This document shows positions 16,525 to 25,134 of a stretch of 64,000 nucleotides of DNA, piece by piece. The translations under genes were made by a program, and so were the position numbers. The stretch covers positions 21,687 to 85,686 of the forward strand of contig CAYMEK010000009.1 of NCBI GenBank assembly GCA_964389305.1, given 5' to 3'. The notes beneath the pieces were generated by a model. It was not told the DNA's origin. It worked only from the letters and a program-made list of their open reading frames with translations, and made no database searches. Numbering within the stretch: position 1 is the stretch's first letter; every line of letters begins with the position of its first letter. This stretch comes from CAYMEK01 sp964389305 (GTDB lineage Bacteria; Spirochaetota; Spirochaetia; SZUA-6; DRHE01).

Positions 16525-17273
16525 GGGGCGTTCGGCATCCTGTCCGAACCGCGGTTATCCTGGCCGCCGGCAGGGGGACGCGGTTAGGAAAGCTCGGCAC
16601 CGAGATTCCCAAGGGATTTCTGATTCTCGGCGATAAACCAATCATCGAGCAGTCCATCGACAAGCTCGTGGCGATCGGGGTCAATCAGGTCCTCATCGTA
16701 ACCGGACACCTTGAGTCCGTCTACCGCGAACTGGCCGCGCGCAGGGCGGGGCTCATCGAGATCGTGCGGAATCCCCGGTATACCGACTGGGGCAGCTTTT
16801 TTTCTCTGTGGCTGGCGCTCGACCGCTTGGCTTCCACAAATCACGCGGAACCTTTCCTCCTGCTAGAATCAGACCTGGTGTATGAGCCTCGTGCGCTCCA
16901 AGAGGTGCTAGCCGACCCGCATGAGGATGTGATCCTGCTCTCGGGTCCCACCGGGTCAGGCGACGAGGTATGGGTGGAAACCGACGCCGGGGGACGGTTG
17001 GTGGCCATGAGCAAGGATCGCAGCCGGCTCGGTGCGGAGGTTGCGGGTGAACTGGTTGGGATCACGCGGATATCGCCGGCTCTTGCGGAGGAATTGCGGC
17101 GTCAAGGACAAGTCCTGCTTGCACGTTCTCCCGAGGCGGAGTACGAGACCGGCGGCCTGGTGGAGGTCGCGGCGCGCCGGCCCGTGCACTGTCGCCGTGC
17201 CGAGGGCCTTCTCTGGGCGGAAATCGACGACGAGAATCACCTGGCACGGGCGCGACGATTGTTCGCGCGCTAA
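16521..17273 (+). CDS. PntC-like CTP:2-aminoethylphosphonate cytidylyltransferase
   Basis: A 250-aa stand-alone nucleotidyltransferase with an intact glycine loop LAAGRGTRLGKLGTEIPKGFL (residues 14-34) and a metal-binding region LLLESDLVYEP near residue 114. The PKGFL variant with a following GDKPIIEQSI is typical of the cytidylyltransferases that activate choline phosphate or AEP (LicC/PntC). In spirochaetes such as Treponema denticola PntC is fused to the AEP transaminase; here the two are separate but overlap by 4 bp (GTGA). The expected product is CMP-AEP for transfer to a lipid or polymer. The last domain reads GLLWAEIDDENHL, which fits a trailing substrate strand. Confidence 0.85.
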   Translation: MRGVRHPVRTAVILAAGRGTRLGKLGTEIPKGFLILGDKPIIEQSIDKLVAIGVNQVLIVTGHLESVYRELAARRAGLIEIVRNPRYTDWGSFFSLWLALDRLASTNHAEPFLLLESDLVYEPRALQEVLADPHEDVILLSGPTGSGDEVWVETDAGGRLVAMSKDRSRLGAEVAGELVGITRISPALAEELRRQGQVLLARSPEAEYETGGLVEVAARRPVHCRRAEGLLWAEIDDENHLARARRLFAR

Positions 17274-17297
17274 AGTTCGAGAAAGGGGGGAATCGAT

Positions 17298-18137
17298 ATG
17301 CAGAGCATTCGCCAAGATCCGTTCCACTGGCGAACGGGCATCGCCTACAAAACAAAAGAAAAAATCGTCGTCCGAGGATACGACAACAACGAGCTGACCG
17401 GCAATGTGGATTTCACTTCCATGGCCTTCTTGGTTTTGACCGGTAGGCTTCCCTGCGAGAAGGAGAAAGCTGTCCTTGATGCAATGCTCGTTTCCCTCTG
17501 CGAACATGCCTTCTCTCCGTCCTCAGCGGCAACCCGTTTTGTCGCCTCCGGCGGCGTGCCCCTAAACACTGCCGTAGCCGGTGGAATTCTTGCCATGGGA
17601 ACACGGCACGCTTCTGCCGACATCCCGGCGCAGATGTTTCAACAGGGAGTCAAGCGATGCAAGGAACAGGGAATCGATATCGACACCTGTGCGCTGAACA
17701 TCGTGAGGGAACACAAGGAATCCGGGAAGATCCTTAACGGGTTTCATCACCCCCAGCATATAAAAGATCCGCGGGTTCGGCGCCTGTTCCAGGTAGCTGA
17801 ACAGCACGGTACGCGGGCAGATCATCAGAATCTGGCCCTGGCCGTGGAAAAGGCGACCGAGATCGTTTACGGGCGTCTATTTTACCTTAACGGCCCGGGC
17901 GCTTTTGCAGCCCTGGGTAGTGACCTGGGACTGACTCCGCCGCAGATAAAAGGATTGATGATACTGTCGCGAACCGTCTCCCTGATCGCTCATGCGGTCG
18001 AGGAGAATGAACGGGAGAAAGGCTGGCGGGCTTCCAGCAAAGCCGACATCACCCAGCCGCTCGACCTGTCCCTTCAGCTCCCGGAGTACTACGATGGTCC
18101 GCCGGCCCGCCGCCTGTCCAAAAGATCGACAAGATGA
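17298..18137 (+). CDS. Citrate synthase/citryl-CoA lyase-family protein
   Basis: A 279-aa small citrate-synthase-fold protein. N-terminal KIVVRGYDNNELTGNVDF and FLVLTGRLP match the citryl-CoA lyase and short citrate-synthase branch. His-containing loops lie in GTRHASAD near residue 101 and NGFHHPQH near residue 149, followed by KDPRVRRLFQVA. The third catalytic position, normally Asp in an NVDGA-like segment, reads LNGPGA (near residue 199), so classic chemistry may be altered. It begins 24 bp after the phosphonate cluster with a strong AAAGGGGGGA and converges on the 3-hydroxyacyl-CoA dehydrogenase. Its substrate could be citryl-CoA or a related 3-hydroxy-acyl-CoA. A phosphonopyruvate-using role is also possible. 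Confidence 0.75.
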   Translation: MQSIRQDPFHWRTGIAYKTKEKIVVRGYDNNELTGNVDFTSMAFLVLTGRLPCEKEKAVLDAMLVSLCEHAFSPSSAATRFVASGGVPLNTAVAGGILAMGTRHASADIPAQMFQQGVKRCKEQGIDIDTCALNIVREHKESGKILNGFHHPQHIKDPRVRRLFQVAEQHGTRADHQNLALAVEKATEIVYGRLFYLNGPGAFAALGSDLGLTPPQIKGLMILSRTVSLIAHAVEENEREKGWRASSKADITQPLDLSLQLPEYYDGPPARRLSKRSTR

Positions 18138-18156
18138 AAAGGCACTGTAGGTGCAG

Positions 18157-19110
18157 TCATTGTCCCGCCCCGCTTCCGGCTTTGAGCATCTCGATGAAGC
18201 GCTGGTTTCGTCTCCGGCGAAACTCCTCCCCATCCCGCTCGGACCAGTCGTATAGACCGCGCCCGCTTTTCTGGCCGAGGTGTCCGGCCCGGACATTGTC
18301 GATCAGGATATTCTGCGGCTTGGAGGCATTACAGAGAGTGGGATAGAGATAACTCTGTACTTTCTCGTGCAGGTCCAGACCACAGGAATCGAAGTATTCC
18401 ATAGGACCGATCGTGGAAAACCGCGGTCCAAAGCTCGCCAAAACCACTTTATCGATATCCTCTGGATCCGCAATGCCCTGCTCAATCAGGTATAGAGCTT
18501 CCCGGTACAATGCATGCTGCAAACGGTTGCCGATATGACCGGGGAAATCCTTTTTCAAGATCACCGGAGCTTTCCCCAGTTTCTCGAAGAAGCCGACCGC
18601 CAGGTCAAGCACCTCTTCGGAAAGGCAATCGTGGGGTACGATTTCGACCAGCGGAACAAGGTAAGGAGGATTCCAGAAATGGGTCACCATCATCCGATCC
18701 TGATGTATGAGACGAGCGCCGATATCATTCGGGGAGAGCCCCGAGGTACTCGAGCAGAGGATGGCGGTAGCCTTGCAGCACGAATCGATCTGAGCGAACA
18801 CCTCCTGTTTCACGCTCAGCTCCTCGTAGACCGCCTCAAAAACCATATCTGCATCGCCTACCGCCGTAGAAATACCCGTGTCCGTCTCCAGCATCTCCAG
18901 GGCCTTGGTCCTGTCATCATCCCGGATCACTGCCGCGTCGACCAGATCGGCAAGATCCTTCTCCAAATTGGACAAGCCGCGAGAAACGCTTCTTTCGTTT
19001 CTACCTACGAGGCGCACGCGGAATCCGTTGATCAGCAAGGAGGTGGCGATATCCGGGCCAATCATGCCGCAGCCGATTACGGTAACTCGCTGTATGTCCT
19101 CTACCGTCAT
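18157..19110 (-). CDS. 3-hydroxyacyl-CoA dehydrogenase family protein
   Basis: A 317-aa NAD-dependent dehydrogenase. The Rossmann turn VTVIGCGMIGPDIATSL lies at residues 9-25, and VFEAVYEELSVKQEVFAQID near residue 90. A catalytic Ser region CSSTSGLSPNDI and the His of MMVTHFWNPPYLVPLVEIV near residue 140 follow. The helical C-terminal domain has GHIGNRLQHALYREAL near residue 193. A single NAD domain plus one helical domain fits the PaaH, L-gulonate or carnitine dehydrogenase group, so the substrate may be a hydroxyacid rather than an acyl-CoA. It lies downstream of gntR on the same strand with GGAG 6 nt before the ATG. Confidence 0.87.
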   Translation of the reverse strand: MTVEDIQRVTVIGCGMIGPDIATSLLINGFRVRLVGRNERSVSRGLSNLEKDLADLVDAAVIRDDDRTKALEMLETDTGISTAVGDADMVFEAVYEELSVKQEVFAQIDSCCKATAILCSSTSGLSPNDIGARLIHQDRMMVTHFWNPPYLVPLVEIVPHDCLSEEVLDLAVGFFEKLGKAPVILKKDFPGHIGNRLQHALYREALYLIEQGIADPEDIDKVVLASFGPRFSTIGPMEYFDSCGLDLHEKVQSYLYPTLCNASKPQNILIDNVRAGHLGQKSGRGLYDWSERDGEEFRRRRNQRFIEMLKAGSGAGQ

Positions 19111-19214
19111 AGCAAACTCCGGTTCATGTTTATCCGCCTACGCATTCCTACTGCCTCATACAAACGTTTCGGTGTATTTCGCGAGATATGGATGCCAACG
19201 GCGACCCTGCACTG

Positions 19215-19949
19215 TCACGACAGGTTGCCGTCTACGGATGCTTCTCTCTGAAGAAGTGATTCGCTCTTCTTCAGGTGGATTTTGTACGTATCTGTCGCCG
19301 GCGATCGATAAGATTGCATATTGTAAAAAAAGTCCAGCGCGGCATTCTTGCAGCTTTCAATGTGCCGATACATCGCTTGCTGTGCTTTCTCAAAATCCCG
19401 CTTTAACAAGAGGTCGAGTACTTCAAGATGTTCTTTGCAGGCGTCATGGATCTTCGTTTCGTTCTGTCCGGTAGAAATAATAATGCGCGTGTTTATGTCA
19501 AAAACCTTGCGCATCATATCGATAATGAAACGATTACCACAGTGTTCGATGATGAACAAATGCATTGCCGTATCAACTCGAAAATCAGCCCGAACGTAGG
19601 GATCTTCGCCTAGAAACTTCCTGCGGAAGATCAAAAGCTCTTCCTCGGGAAGAACAGGTCCTGCCATTCTCAAGGCCACAGGTTCTATCTCAAGCCTGGC
19701 CTGGAAGATTTGCCTGACATCGTCAAGGGAAACATCTGTTACATAAATTCCCTTTTTCGGCAGAATCCGAATAAATCCTTCCTGCTCGATGCGGTTCAGT
19801 GCCTGCCGTATCGGCGTGCGGCTAAATCCAAGATCTTCGGACAACTGGGTTTCATTGAGCATCGTGCCCGGCTTGTACTCACAATTAATCAACTTTTCCC
19901 GCAGAATTTCGTAGGCGAGATTTTTCAGATCACGGTTTGTCTTTTTCAA
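19215..19949 (-). CDS. GntR-family transcriptional regulator (FCD domain)
   Basis: A 244-aa regulator. The N-terminal winged helix has LREKLINCEYKPGTMLNETQLSEDLGFSRTPIRQAL reading as the GntR recognition region (residues 16-51; broken here by the classical turn at GFSRTP). An all-helical FCD effector domain follows (about residues 85-225), with metal-ligand-type residues in D(x3)H (DTAMH) and further His. FadR/FCD members usually respond to small organic acids. It probably controls the adjacent import and dehydrogenase operon; a motif shared with that operon lies upstream (19991-20005). The start appears to be TTG at 19949 with only a weak Shine-Dalgarno, so the true start is uncertain by a few codons. 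Confidence 0.88.
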   Translation of the reverse strand: MKKTNRDLKNLAYEILREKLINCEYKPGTMLNETQLSEDLGFSRTPIRQALNRIEQEGFIRILPKKGIYVTDVSLDDVRQIFQARLEIEPVALRMAGPVLPEEELLIFRRKFLGEDPYVRADFRVDTAMHLFIIEHCGNRFIIDMMRKVFDINTRIIISTGQNETKIHDACKEHLEVLDLLLKRDFEKAQQAMYRHIESCKNAALDFFYNMQSYRSPATDTYKIHLKKSESLLQREASVDGNLS

Positions 19950-19990
19950 AACTCATTTCCATTTTCTTACAAAATCTAGATACTTAAAGT

Positions 19991-20005
19991 ATGCAACACG
20001 TATTC
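19991..20005. promoter_or_regulatory. Candidate GntR operator upstream of gntR
   Basis: ATGCAACACGTATTC differs at two transition positions and the last base from the 15-mer at 27783-27797 (consensus ATRCAACAYGTATTY). It sits about 40 nt upstream of the gntR start, inside the likely promoter, so it would allow autoregulation. Its part-palindromic form fits FCD-type GntR operators. Confidence 0.45.
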
Positions 20006-20102
20006 GATAAGTACAAGGGTATCTGCCCAAATTTCTCCTTCCCCAGAGTCGTCTTCGTTCCTTAACCGGGTAAAGCTACCTAGACCGGAGGCACAAGGCT
20101 CT

Positions 20103-21116
20103 CTAGTCGGATAGCAGATTGGCACGTTTTTCCCCATTGATCTTATAGTCAGGATTCAGGATGTGCGGTGAGTCTTTCCCACTAAAAAAGTCTGCGGTGA
20201 TATCGATCGACATTGCATAAATGCGCCAAAGCGATTCCACGGTTTGGCTGGATACGTGGGGGGTCAAGATTATATTGTCCAGTTTCAGTAAAGGGGAATC
20301 CAGGGGCAACGGTTCCTGGGCAAACACATCCAACGCCGCTCCGGCGATTTTCTTGGCAGCAAGAACTTCGTAGAGCGCCTGCTCATCGATAATATTCCCT
20401 CTTGCCGTGTTTACGATCACGGACGTGGGTTTCATACTCGAGAGCAGCTGTATGTTTACCAGATGGTGGGTCTGCTGGTTATATGGAAGATGGAGACTGA
20501 TTACGTCAGCCGTCCTAAACAGCTCTTTCAGCGGAACCAATTCCACGCCTTTTTCCCGCATGAGCTGTTTTCTCGGAAAAGGATCGTAGGTGATTATACG
20601 ACAATTGAATCCTTTTAATAGATCGGCAAGCGCCGGCCCGATCGAGCCAAAACCCAGAATACCCACAGTGCTTTGAATGGTTTCATTGGCGACGTTTTTC
20701 GTCCATTTTCCGGTATCAACACATTTCTGGTTGATCTTAAGTTTTCGCCTGGCAGCCAGTATCAAAGATAACGCCATTTCAGCAACTCCCAGTGTATTGG
20801 CTCCAGTCGTACGTGCAATGGCAATTCCATACCGGGAGGCGGCTTTCAAATCCACCTTATCATACCCCACACCAAACCGTACCAACAGACGGGTATGATC
20901 ATGGATTTCTTTGAATATGTCCTCTCCATACGGCTCAATGTCTATTATTCCGGCGTCAGCTTCTCGCAGCTGTTCAATCACATTCCGCCGATCATACGGA
21001 ATTTGGGGAGACCATTGATATTTGATACCCAGTTCTGATGCGTATTCACGGGCTTTCTGATTCAGGTGGTCAAAAATCTCTGAAGGTTCCCCAAAAAAAG
21101 ACACAACTGTTATCAT
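20103..21116 (-). CDS. D-2-hydroxyacid dehydrogenase (phosphoglycerate dehydrogenase-like)
   Basis: A 337-aa NAD-dependent D-2-hydroxyacid dehydrogenase. The nucleotide-binding turn is VGILGFGSIGPALADLL (about residues 146-162). The catalytic Arg is in NTARGNIIDEQAL near residue 234, the Glu in DVFAQEPLP near residue 263, and the His in TPHVSSQT near residue 284. No ACT domain follows, so it is a degradative or generic hydroxyacid enzyme rather than a regulated SerA. ATG 21116 is preferred because AAGGAG lies 8 nt upstream; ATG 21125 is only 3 nt from it. It lies directly downstream of the ABC transporter genes, and probably oxidises or reduces the imported acid. Confidence 0.9.
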   Translation of the reverse strand: MITVVSFFGEPSEIFDHLNQKAREYASELGIKYQWSPQIPYDRRNVIEQLREADAGIIDIEPYGEDIFKEIHDHTRLLVRFGVGYDKVDLKAASRYGIAIARTTGANTLGVAEMALSLILAARRKLKINQKCVDTGKWTKNVANETIQSTVGILGFGSIGPALADLLKGFNCRIITYDPFPRKQLMREKGVELVPLKELFRTADVISLHLPYNQQTHHLVNIQLLSSMKPTSVIVNTARGNIIDEQALYEVLAAKKIAGAALDVFAQEPLPLDSPLLKLDNIILTPHVSSQTVESLWRIYAMSIDITADFFSGKDSPHILNPDYKINGEKRANLLSD

Positions 21117-21149
21117 TTCATTCACTCCTTGGTTCTCTGCTTATCATCT

Positions 21150-22142
21150 TTAGACGTTGTGACAGGCCACGTTATGCCCGCCACCGAAGTCTCTTAATTT
21201 CGGCATTGTTTTCCTGCATACTTCTGTGACGTAGGAACAACGCGGATGAAACGGACAGCCCGAAGGCACGTTTATAGGACTGGGTACTTCACCCGGTAAA
21301 ACGATTCTCGTTCGTTTCTTTTCGATATAGAAATCGGTTGTTGGCACGGCCGATAGCAGTGCCTTTGTGTATGGATGCAGAGGACTCGTATATATATCAT
21401 CAGCATCCATGATTTCAACTATTTTCCCCAGATACATCACAGCTATGATGCTGCTGATATGGTGCACTACAGCAAGATCATGAGCGATAAAAACATAGGT
21501 GAGGCCTAACTGTTCTTGTAGTTTCTTGAACAGGTTTATGATCTGGGCTTGAATGGAAACATCCAGGGCCGATACGGGTTCGTCGCAAACGATCAATTTC
21601 GGAGAACACGCCAAAGCTCTGGCAATACCAATACGCTGTCGTTGGCCCCCGCTCATTTCATGCGGGTACCTGCCGCCCATTTGGGGATCTAACTCAACCG
21701 TTCTCAACAACTCTTCGACCCGCTCCCTTATTTGCCCTTTCGATCGGGATTGGTTATCCGCTGTTAATGCTTCCTTTATGATCGAGAAAACGGACTGGCG
21801 AGGATCGAGCGAACCATAGGGGTCTTGAAATATCAATTGTATATCACGCCGATAGGTATGCATTTCTTTCTCTGACAATTCCGAAATATCCGTGCTCTGA
21901 TAGCAGATTTTTCCGCCGGTTGGCTTGTAAATACGAAGAATGCACTTGCCCGTAGTGGTTTTTCCACATCCGCTTTCTCCGACCAGCCCGAAAGTTTCTC
22001 CCCTCGTTATAGAGAAATCAATGCCATCCACTGCCTTTATGAATACGTTCTTTTTCGCTATCAGGGCTTTCCTTAGAGGAAAATACATCCTCAAATTTTC
22101 CACTTTCAATAGCGGATTATCGGGGACGCCTGTTTTATTCAT
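21150..22142 (-). CDS. Oligopeptide/dipeptide-type ABC transporter ATPase (OppF-like)
   Basis: A 330-aa ABC ATPase. Walker A GESGCGKTTTGK is near residue 54, the Q-loop in IFQDPYGSLDPRQ, the signature MSGGQRQRIGIARAL near residue 163, and Walker B LIVCDEPVSALD. The C-terminal oligopeptide domain contains PSGCPFHPRCSYVTEVCR, the Cys-rich segment that can hold a [4Fe-4S] cluster in Opp/Dpp ATPases. It overlaps the OppD-like gene by 8 bp and energises the same importer. GGAG precedes the ATG by 8 nt. Confidence 0.92.
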   Translation of the reverse strand: MNKTGVPDNPLLKVENLRMYFPLRKALIAKKNVFIKAVDGIDFSITRGETFGLVGESGCGKTTTGKCILRIYKPTGGKICYQSTDISELSEKEMHTYRRDIQLIFQDPYGSLDPRQSVFSIIKEALTADNQSRSKGQIRERVEELLRTVELDPQMGGRYPHEMSGGQRQRIGIARALACSPKLIVCDEPVSALDVSIQAQIINLFKKLQEQLGLTYVFIAHDLAVVHHISSIIAVMYLGKIVEIMDADDIYTSPLHPYTKALLSAVPTTDFYIEKKRTRIVLPGEVPSPINVPSGCPFHPRCSYVTEVCRKTMPKLRDFGGGHNVACHNV

Positions 22143-23154
22143 CCCCTATTCTCCCCAAATCACGAAAGCAGGCAGCAAAATGTTGGTTTTTACCGACCAA
22201 ACGCAGCTCGGGAAACGGACTCTGCCGGCATTCATCGACAGCAAACGGACATCTCGGCAAAAAAGAGCATGCGGACGGAAGATTCATCAGACCCGGCGGA
22301 GCCCCCCAAATAGGTATCAACTCTTCATCCCTTTTCTGATGCAACCGAGGAACTGATTTTAGCAGACCGGAGGTGTATGGATGTCTTGGAGCGGTGATTA
22401 TATCCTCAGTAGCTCCAGATTCGACAATTCTTCCCGCATACATGACGTAGATTCTTTCGGCGTATCTGGTAACAAGCCCTAGATTGTGGGTTACGATAAC
22501 CAAAGAGGTCTTCAATTCCTGCACAATCGACAGAAGAAGCTCCATGACCTGTGCCTGAGTTGTTACATCCAAGGCGGTTGTGGGTTCATCAGCGATTATG
22601 AGCCTGGAACGGCAGGCGATCGCCGTGGCAATCATTACTCTTTGGCGCATCCCGCCGCTCAACTGGAATGGATAGTTTTTCATCCTGCGGGCGGCATCCG
22701 GAATCCCGACCCTCTCCAGTGAGCTCGTGCCCGTCTGCCAAGCGGCCTTCCGATCGGTTTTGGTGTGAATCCTGATCACCTCTGATATTTGAGAGCCGAT
22801 GGTGAGAACCGGATTCAAAGAGGTCATTGGTTCCTGGAAAATCATCGAGATCTCGGCTCCGCGTATCTGCCGCATCTCTCGAGATTTCGGACTGTACTCC
22901 AATAGACTCTTACCTTTGAATACGATCTCGCCGTCTAGAATTTTCCCGGGCGGATCCGGGATCAGCTGCAGTACCGACATCTGGGAAACGGATTTACCGC
23001 AGCCGCTTTCCCCTACGATGGCGATGATCTCCTTCTCCTTCACCTGGTAGGAAATACCATCTACGGCTTTAACTTCCCCGAATGGGGTAAAGAAAGAGGT
23101 TTTTAAGTTGTCGACTTTCAACAGGACGGTTGAATCTGCCGTTCGTTCTTTCAT
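22135..23154 (-). CDS. Oligopeptide/dipeptide-type ABC transporter ATPase (OppD-like)
   Basis: A 339-aa ABC ATPase paired with the next gene. Walker A VGESGCGKS is near residue 53, Q-loop IFQEPMTSLNPVLTIG, signature LSGGMRQRVMIATAIA near residue 165, and Walker B LIIADEPTTALDVTTQ. The C-terminal SACSFLPRCPFAVDECRQ Cys segment is near residue 300. It starts 8 bp after the OppC-like stop. Substrates of this class include peptides, nickel chelates, opines and other organic acids, so the subfamily alone does not fix the ligand. Confidence 0.92.
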   Translation of the reverse strand: MKERTADSTVLLKVDNLKTSFFTPFGEVKAVDGISYQVKEKEIIAIVGESGCGKSVSQMSVLQLIPDPPGKILDGEIVFKGKSLLEYSPKSREMRQIRGAEISMIFQEPMTSLNPVLTIGSQISEVIRIHTKTDRKAAWQTGTSSLERVGIPDAARRMKNYPFQLSGGMRQRVMIATAIACRSRLIIADEPTTALDVTTQAQVMELLLSIVQELKTSLVIVTHNLGLVTRYAERIYVMYAGRIVESGATEDIITAPRHPYTSGLLKSVPRLHQKRDEELIPIWGAPPGLMNLPSACSFLPRCPFAVDECRQSPFPELRLVGKNQHFAACFRDLGRIGDE

Positions 23155-23162
23155 TCCGTGAA

Positions 23163-24032
23163 CTACAGCTTTCCCCTTAACCTGGGATCCAACACATCCC
23201 GTAGACCATCACCTACGATGTTGAACGACACAACGATCAGCATAACGCAGAAGCCGGGCAACAGAGCGAGTGACGGATTGGTGACCAAATAGTTGTATCC
23301 TTCGGATACCATACTCCCCCAGGCCGGAGTCGGCGGAGAAATACCTACTCCAAGATAACTTAGGGCTGCTTCGATCATGATGGCCACGCCCAGATTCATT
23401 GTGAATATCACTATGAGAGACGGGATGCAGTTGGGTAATAGGTGCCTGAGTACGATTCTCCATTTTTTCAGACCGATCAAAGCGGCTTCGGTGATAAAGT
23501 CATTTTCTTTTATCGAAAGAACCACGCTATTGGATACACGAATATAGGTCGGGATGACAGCAATGCCTATGGCAATACTGACGCCGAGCACGCCTCCGCC
23601 GAACAGTGAAGCCAAGACCATAGCCAAAATCAAAGGAGGAATGGAAAGATGCGCATCCGTCAGCCTCATAATGGACTGCTCCAGAATCCTGCCGTAATAC
23701 CCCGCCAAGGTACCGAGCAGGGTGCCGAGCGTTGCGGCCCATATGCTCGACAAGAGACTCGTAATCAGAGAAATCCGTGCACCGTAGAGGATCCTGGTAA
23801 GCAAATCGCGCCCCAGATTATCAGCGCCCAACGGGTGCGCAGCGGAAGGTCCGGCTAAAGCTTCCTGCAGGGACTGATCTGTCGGATTGTATGGGGTTAG
23901 GATTGGTGCAAAAACCGCTGCAAATACGAATAAAAAGATTATGACAAAGCAAATCTTGGAAATCACTCCCCTTCCGAAAAAAACCCTGACAACCTGGCGA
24001 AACTGCAGTTTCCGTACTATTGTCTGTTCCAT
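23163..24032 (-). CDS. ABC transporter permease (OppC/DppC-like)
   Basis: A 289-aa inner-membrane permease with an N-terminal membrane anchor (ICFVIIFLFVFAAVFAPIL). The DppC hallmark HPLGADNLGRDLLTRILYGARISL is near residue 67. The EAA-loop EAALIGLKKWRIVLRHLLPN is near residue 186, and five core helices are present. It pairs with the OppB-like permease. The ATG shares one base with the OppB stop (TGATG), with AGGA 7 nt upstream. Confidence 0.92.
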   Translation of the reverse strand: MEQTIVRKLQFRQVVRVFFGRGVISKICFVIIFLFVFAAVFAPILTPYNPTDQSLQEALAGPSAAHPLGADNLGRDLLTRILYGARISLITSLLSSIWAATLGTLLGTLAGYYGRILEQSIMRLTDAHLSIPPLILAMVLASLFGGGVLGVSIAIGIAVIPTYIRVSNSVVLSIKENDFITEAALIGLKKWRIVLRHLLPNCIPSLIVIFTMNLGVAIMIEAALSYLGVGISPPTPAWGSMVSEGYNYLVTNPSLALLPGFCVMLIVVSFNIVGDGLRDVLDPRLRGKL

Positions 24033-24988
24033 CAGCCTGTCCTCTGACTCTCTCTGATCCGGGGGTCAAAGACACCATAAAGGATGTCGACCAGCAGGTT
24101 ACACGCGACTACCACCAGCGAAATGATCAACACACATCCCTGAACAATCAGATAGTCCCGGCTCGTTACCGCAACCCTCAGCAGTGCTCCTATCCCCGCG
24201 ATATTGAAGACATTCTCAACAATCACAGTACCTCCGATAACCATGCGTACCTGCAGAGCGATAATGGTGATGACCGGAATCACGGCGTTTTTGAGAGCGT
24301 GCTTCAGCAGGACGCTCGTTTCTGCCACCCCATTCGCCCTGGCCGTCCGTATATAGTCCTGGTTGATGACCTCCAGCATGTTCGAGCGGGTTTGCCTGGC
24401 GATCGAGGCGACAAGGGCTATTGACAGACTGAGCACAGGCAAGATTGCTCTATAAACATATTGTCCGAAATCCTTGGAGGGGCTTACAAAACCCTGTATC
24501 GGCAGGATATTCAGCTTCACAGCAAACAGATAGATCCCCAGTATGCCGAACCAAAACTGAGGAGTTCCCACACCAATAGTCGACAACAGCGTGATGAACT
24601 GGTCGATTGCCGCTCCCCGTCTGACCGCGCTGATGATGCCGAAAGTTATTCCGACCACCACGGAAAGGGCCAGCGCCGGCAAACCGATCGCCAGTGTTCT
24701 TGGAAGTTTCTCCGCTATGATCACCCTTACCGATCTCTCGTAGGTAACCGAATGCCCCAGATCTCCTCGAAAAATCCCTCCTATCCACAGCAAGTATTGG
24801 GTGAGAAGCGGCTTGTCCAAATTCAGCTCCGCGCGCAGAGCCTCTACGGACTCCTGGGACGCTTCCGAACCCAAAGCCAATCTGGCGGGATCTCCCGGCA
24901 GTATGTGCATCAAAGAAAAGGCAAACAGCGATACCAGGAAGACGACCAGTATGGAAAGGAGAACCCGTTTAGAAATGAATTTCGCCAT
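24032..24988 (-). CDS. ABC transporter permease (OppB/DppB-like)
   Basis: A 318-aa permease with N-terminal ISKRVLLSILVVFLVSLFAFSLMHILPGDPA, typical of DppB, plus six predicted helices. The EAA motif region is RTARANGVAETSVLLKHALKNAVIPVITII near residue 213. ATG 24988 has GGAG 11 nt upstream; TTG 24994 has the same GGAG 5 nt upstream, so the start may be two codons earlier. It is separated from the binding-protein gene by 146 bp that hold a strong hairpin, a usual layout where the binding protein is made in excess. Confidence 0.9.
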   Translation of the reverse strand: MAKFISKRVLLSILVVFLVSLFAFSLMHILPGDPARLALGSEASQESVEALRAELNLDKPLLTQYLLWIGGIFRGDLGHSVTYERSVRVIIAEKLPRTLAIGLPALALSVVVGITFGIISAVRRGAAIDQFITLLSTIGVGTPQFWFGILGIYLFAVKLNILPIQGFVSPSKDFGQYVYRAILPVLSLSIALVASIARQTRSNMLEVINQDYIRTARANGVAETSVLLKHALKNAVIPVITIIALQVRMVIGGTVIVENVFNIAGIGALLRVAVTSRDYLIVQGCVLIISLVVVACNLLVDILYGVFDPRIRESQRTG

Positions 24989-25057
24989 ACGCAACCCCGC
25001 TCCGCAAAGTTACCGAAAGTACCTGTACTATGAAATCTGTCGATGATTCTAGAAGTC

Positions 25058-25094
25058 CGTGCATGTCATCCACCGTATGCGGATGACATGCACG
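25058..25094 (-). promoter_or_regulatory. Intercistronic hairpin between the binding protein and permease genes
   Basis: A perfect 14-bp inverted repeat (25058-25071 with 25081-25094, 9-nt loop) lies 40 nt after the oppA-like stop. No U-tract follows on the minus strand, so it probably acts as a 3' mRNA stabiliser or attenuator that raises binding-protein expression over the permeases. Confidence 0.6.
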
Positions 25095-25134
25095 TAAAAT
25101 TGACGAACGTACCGGCTTCTTAGAATAGCCTGTT

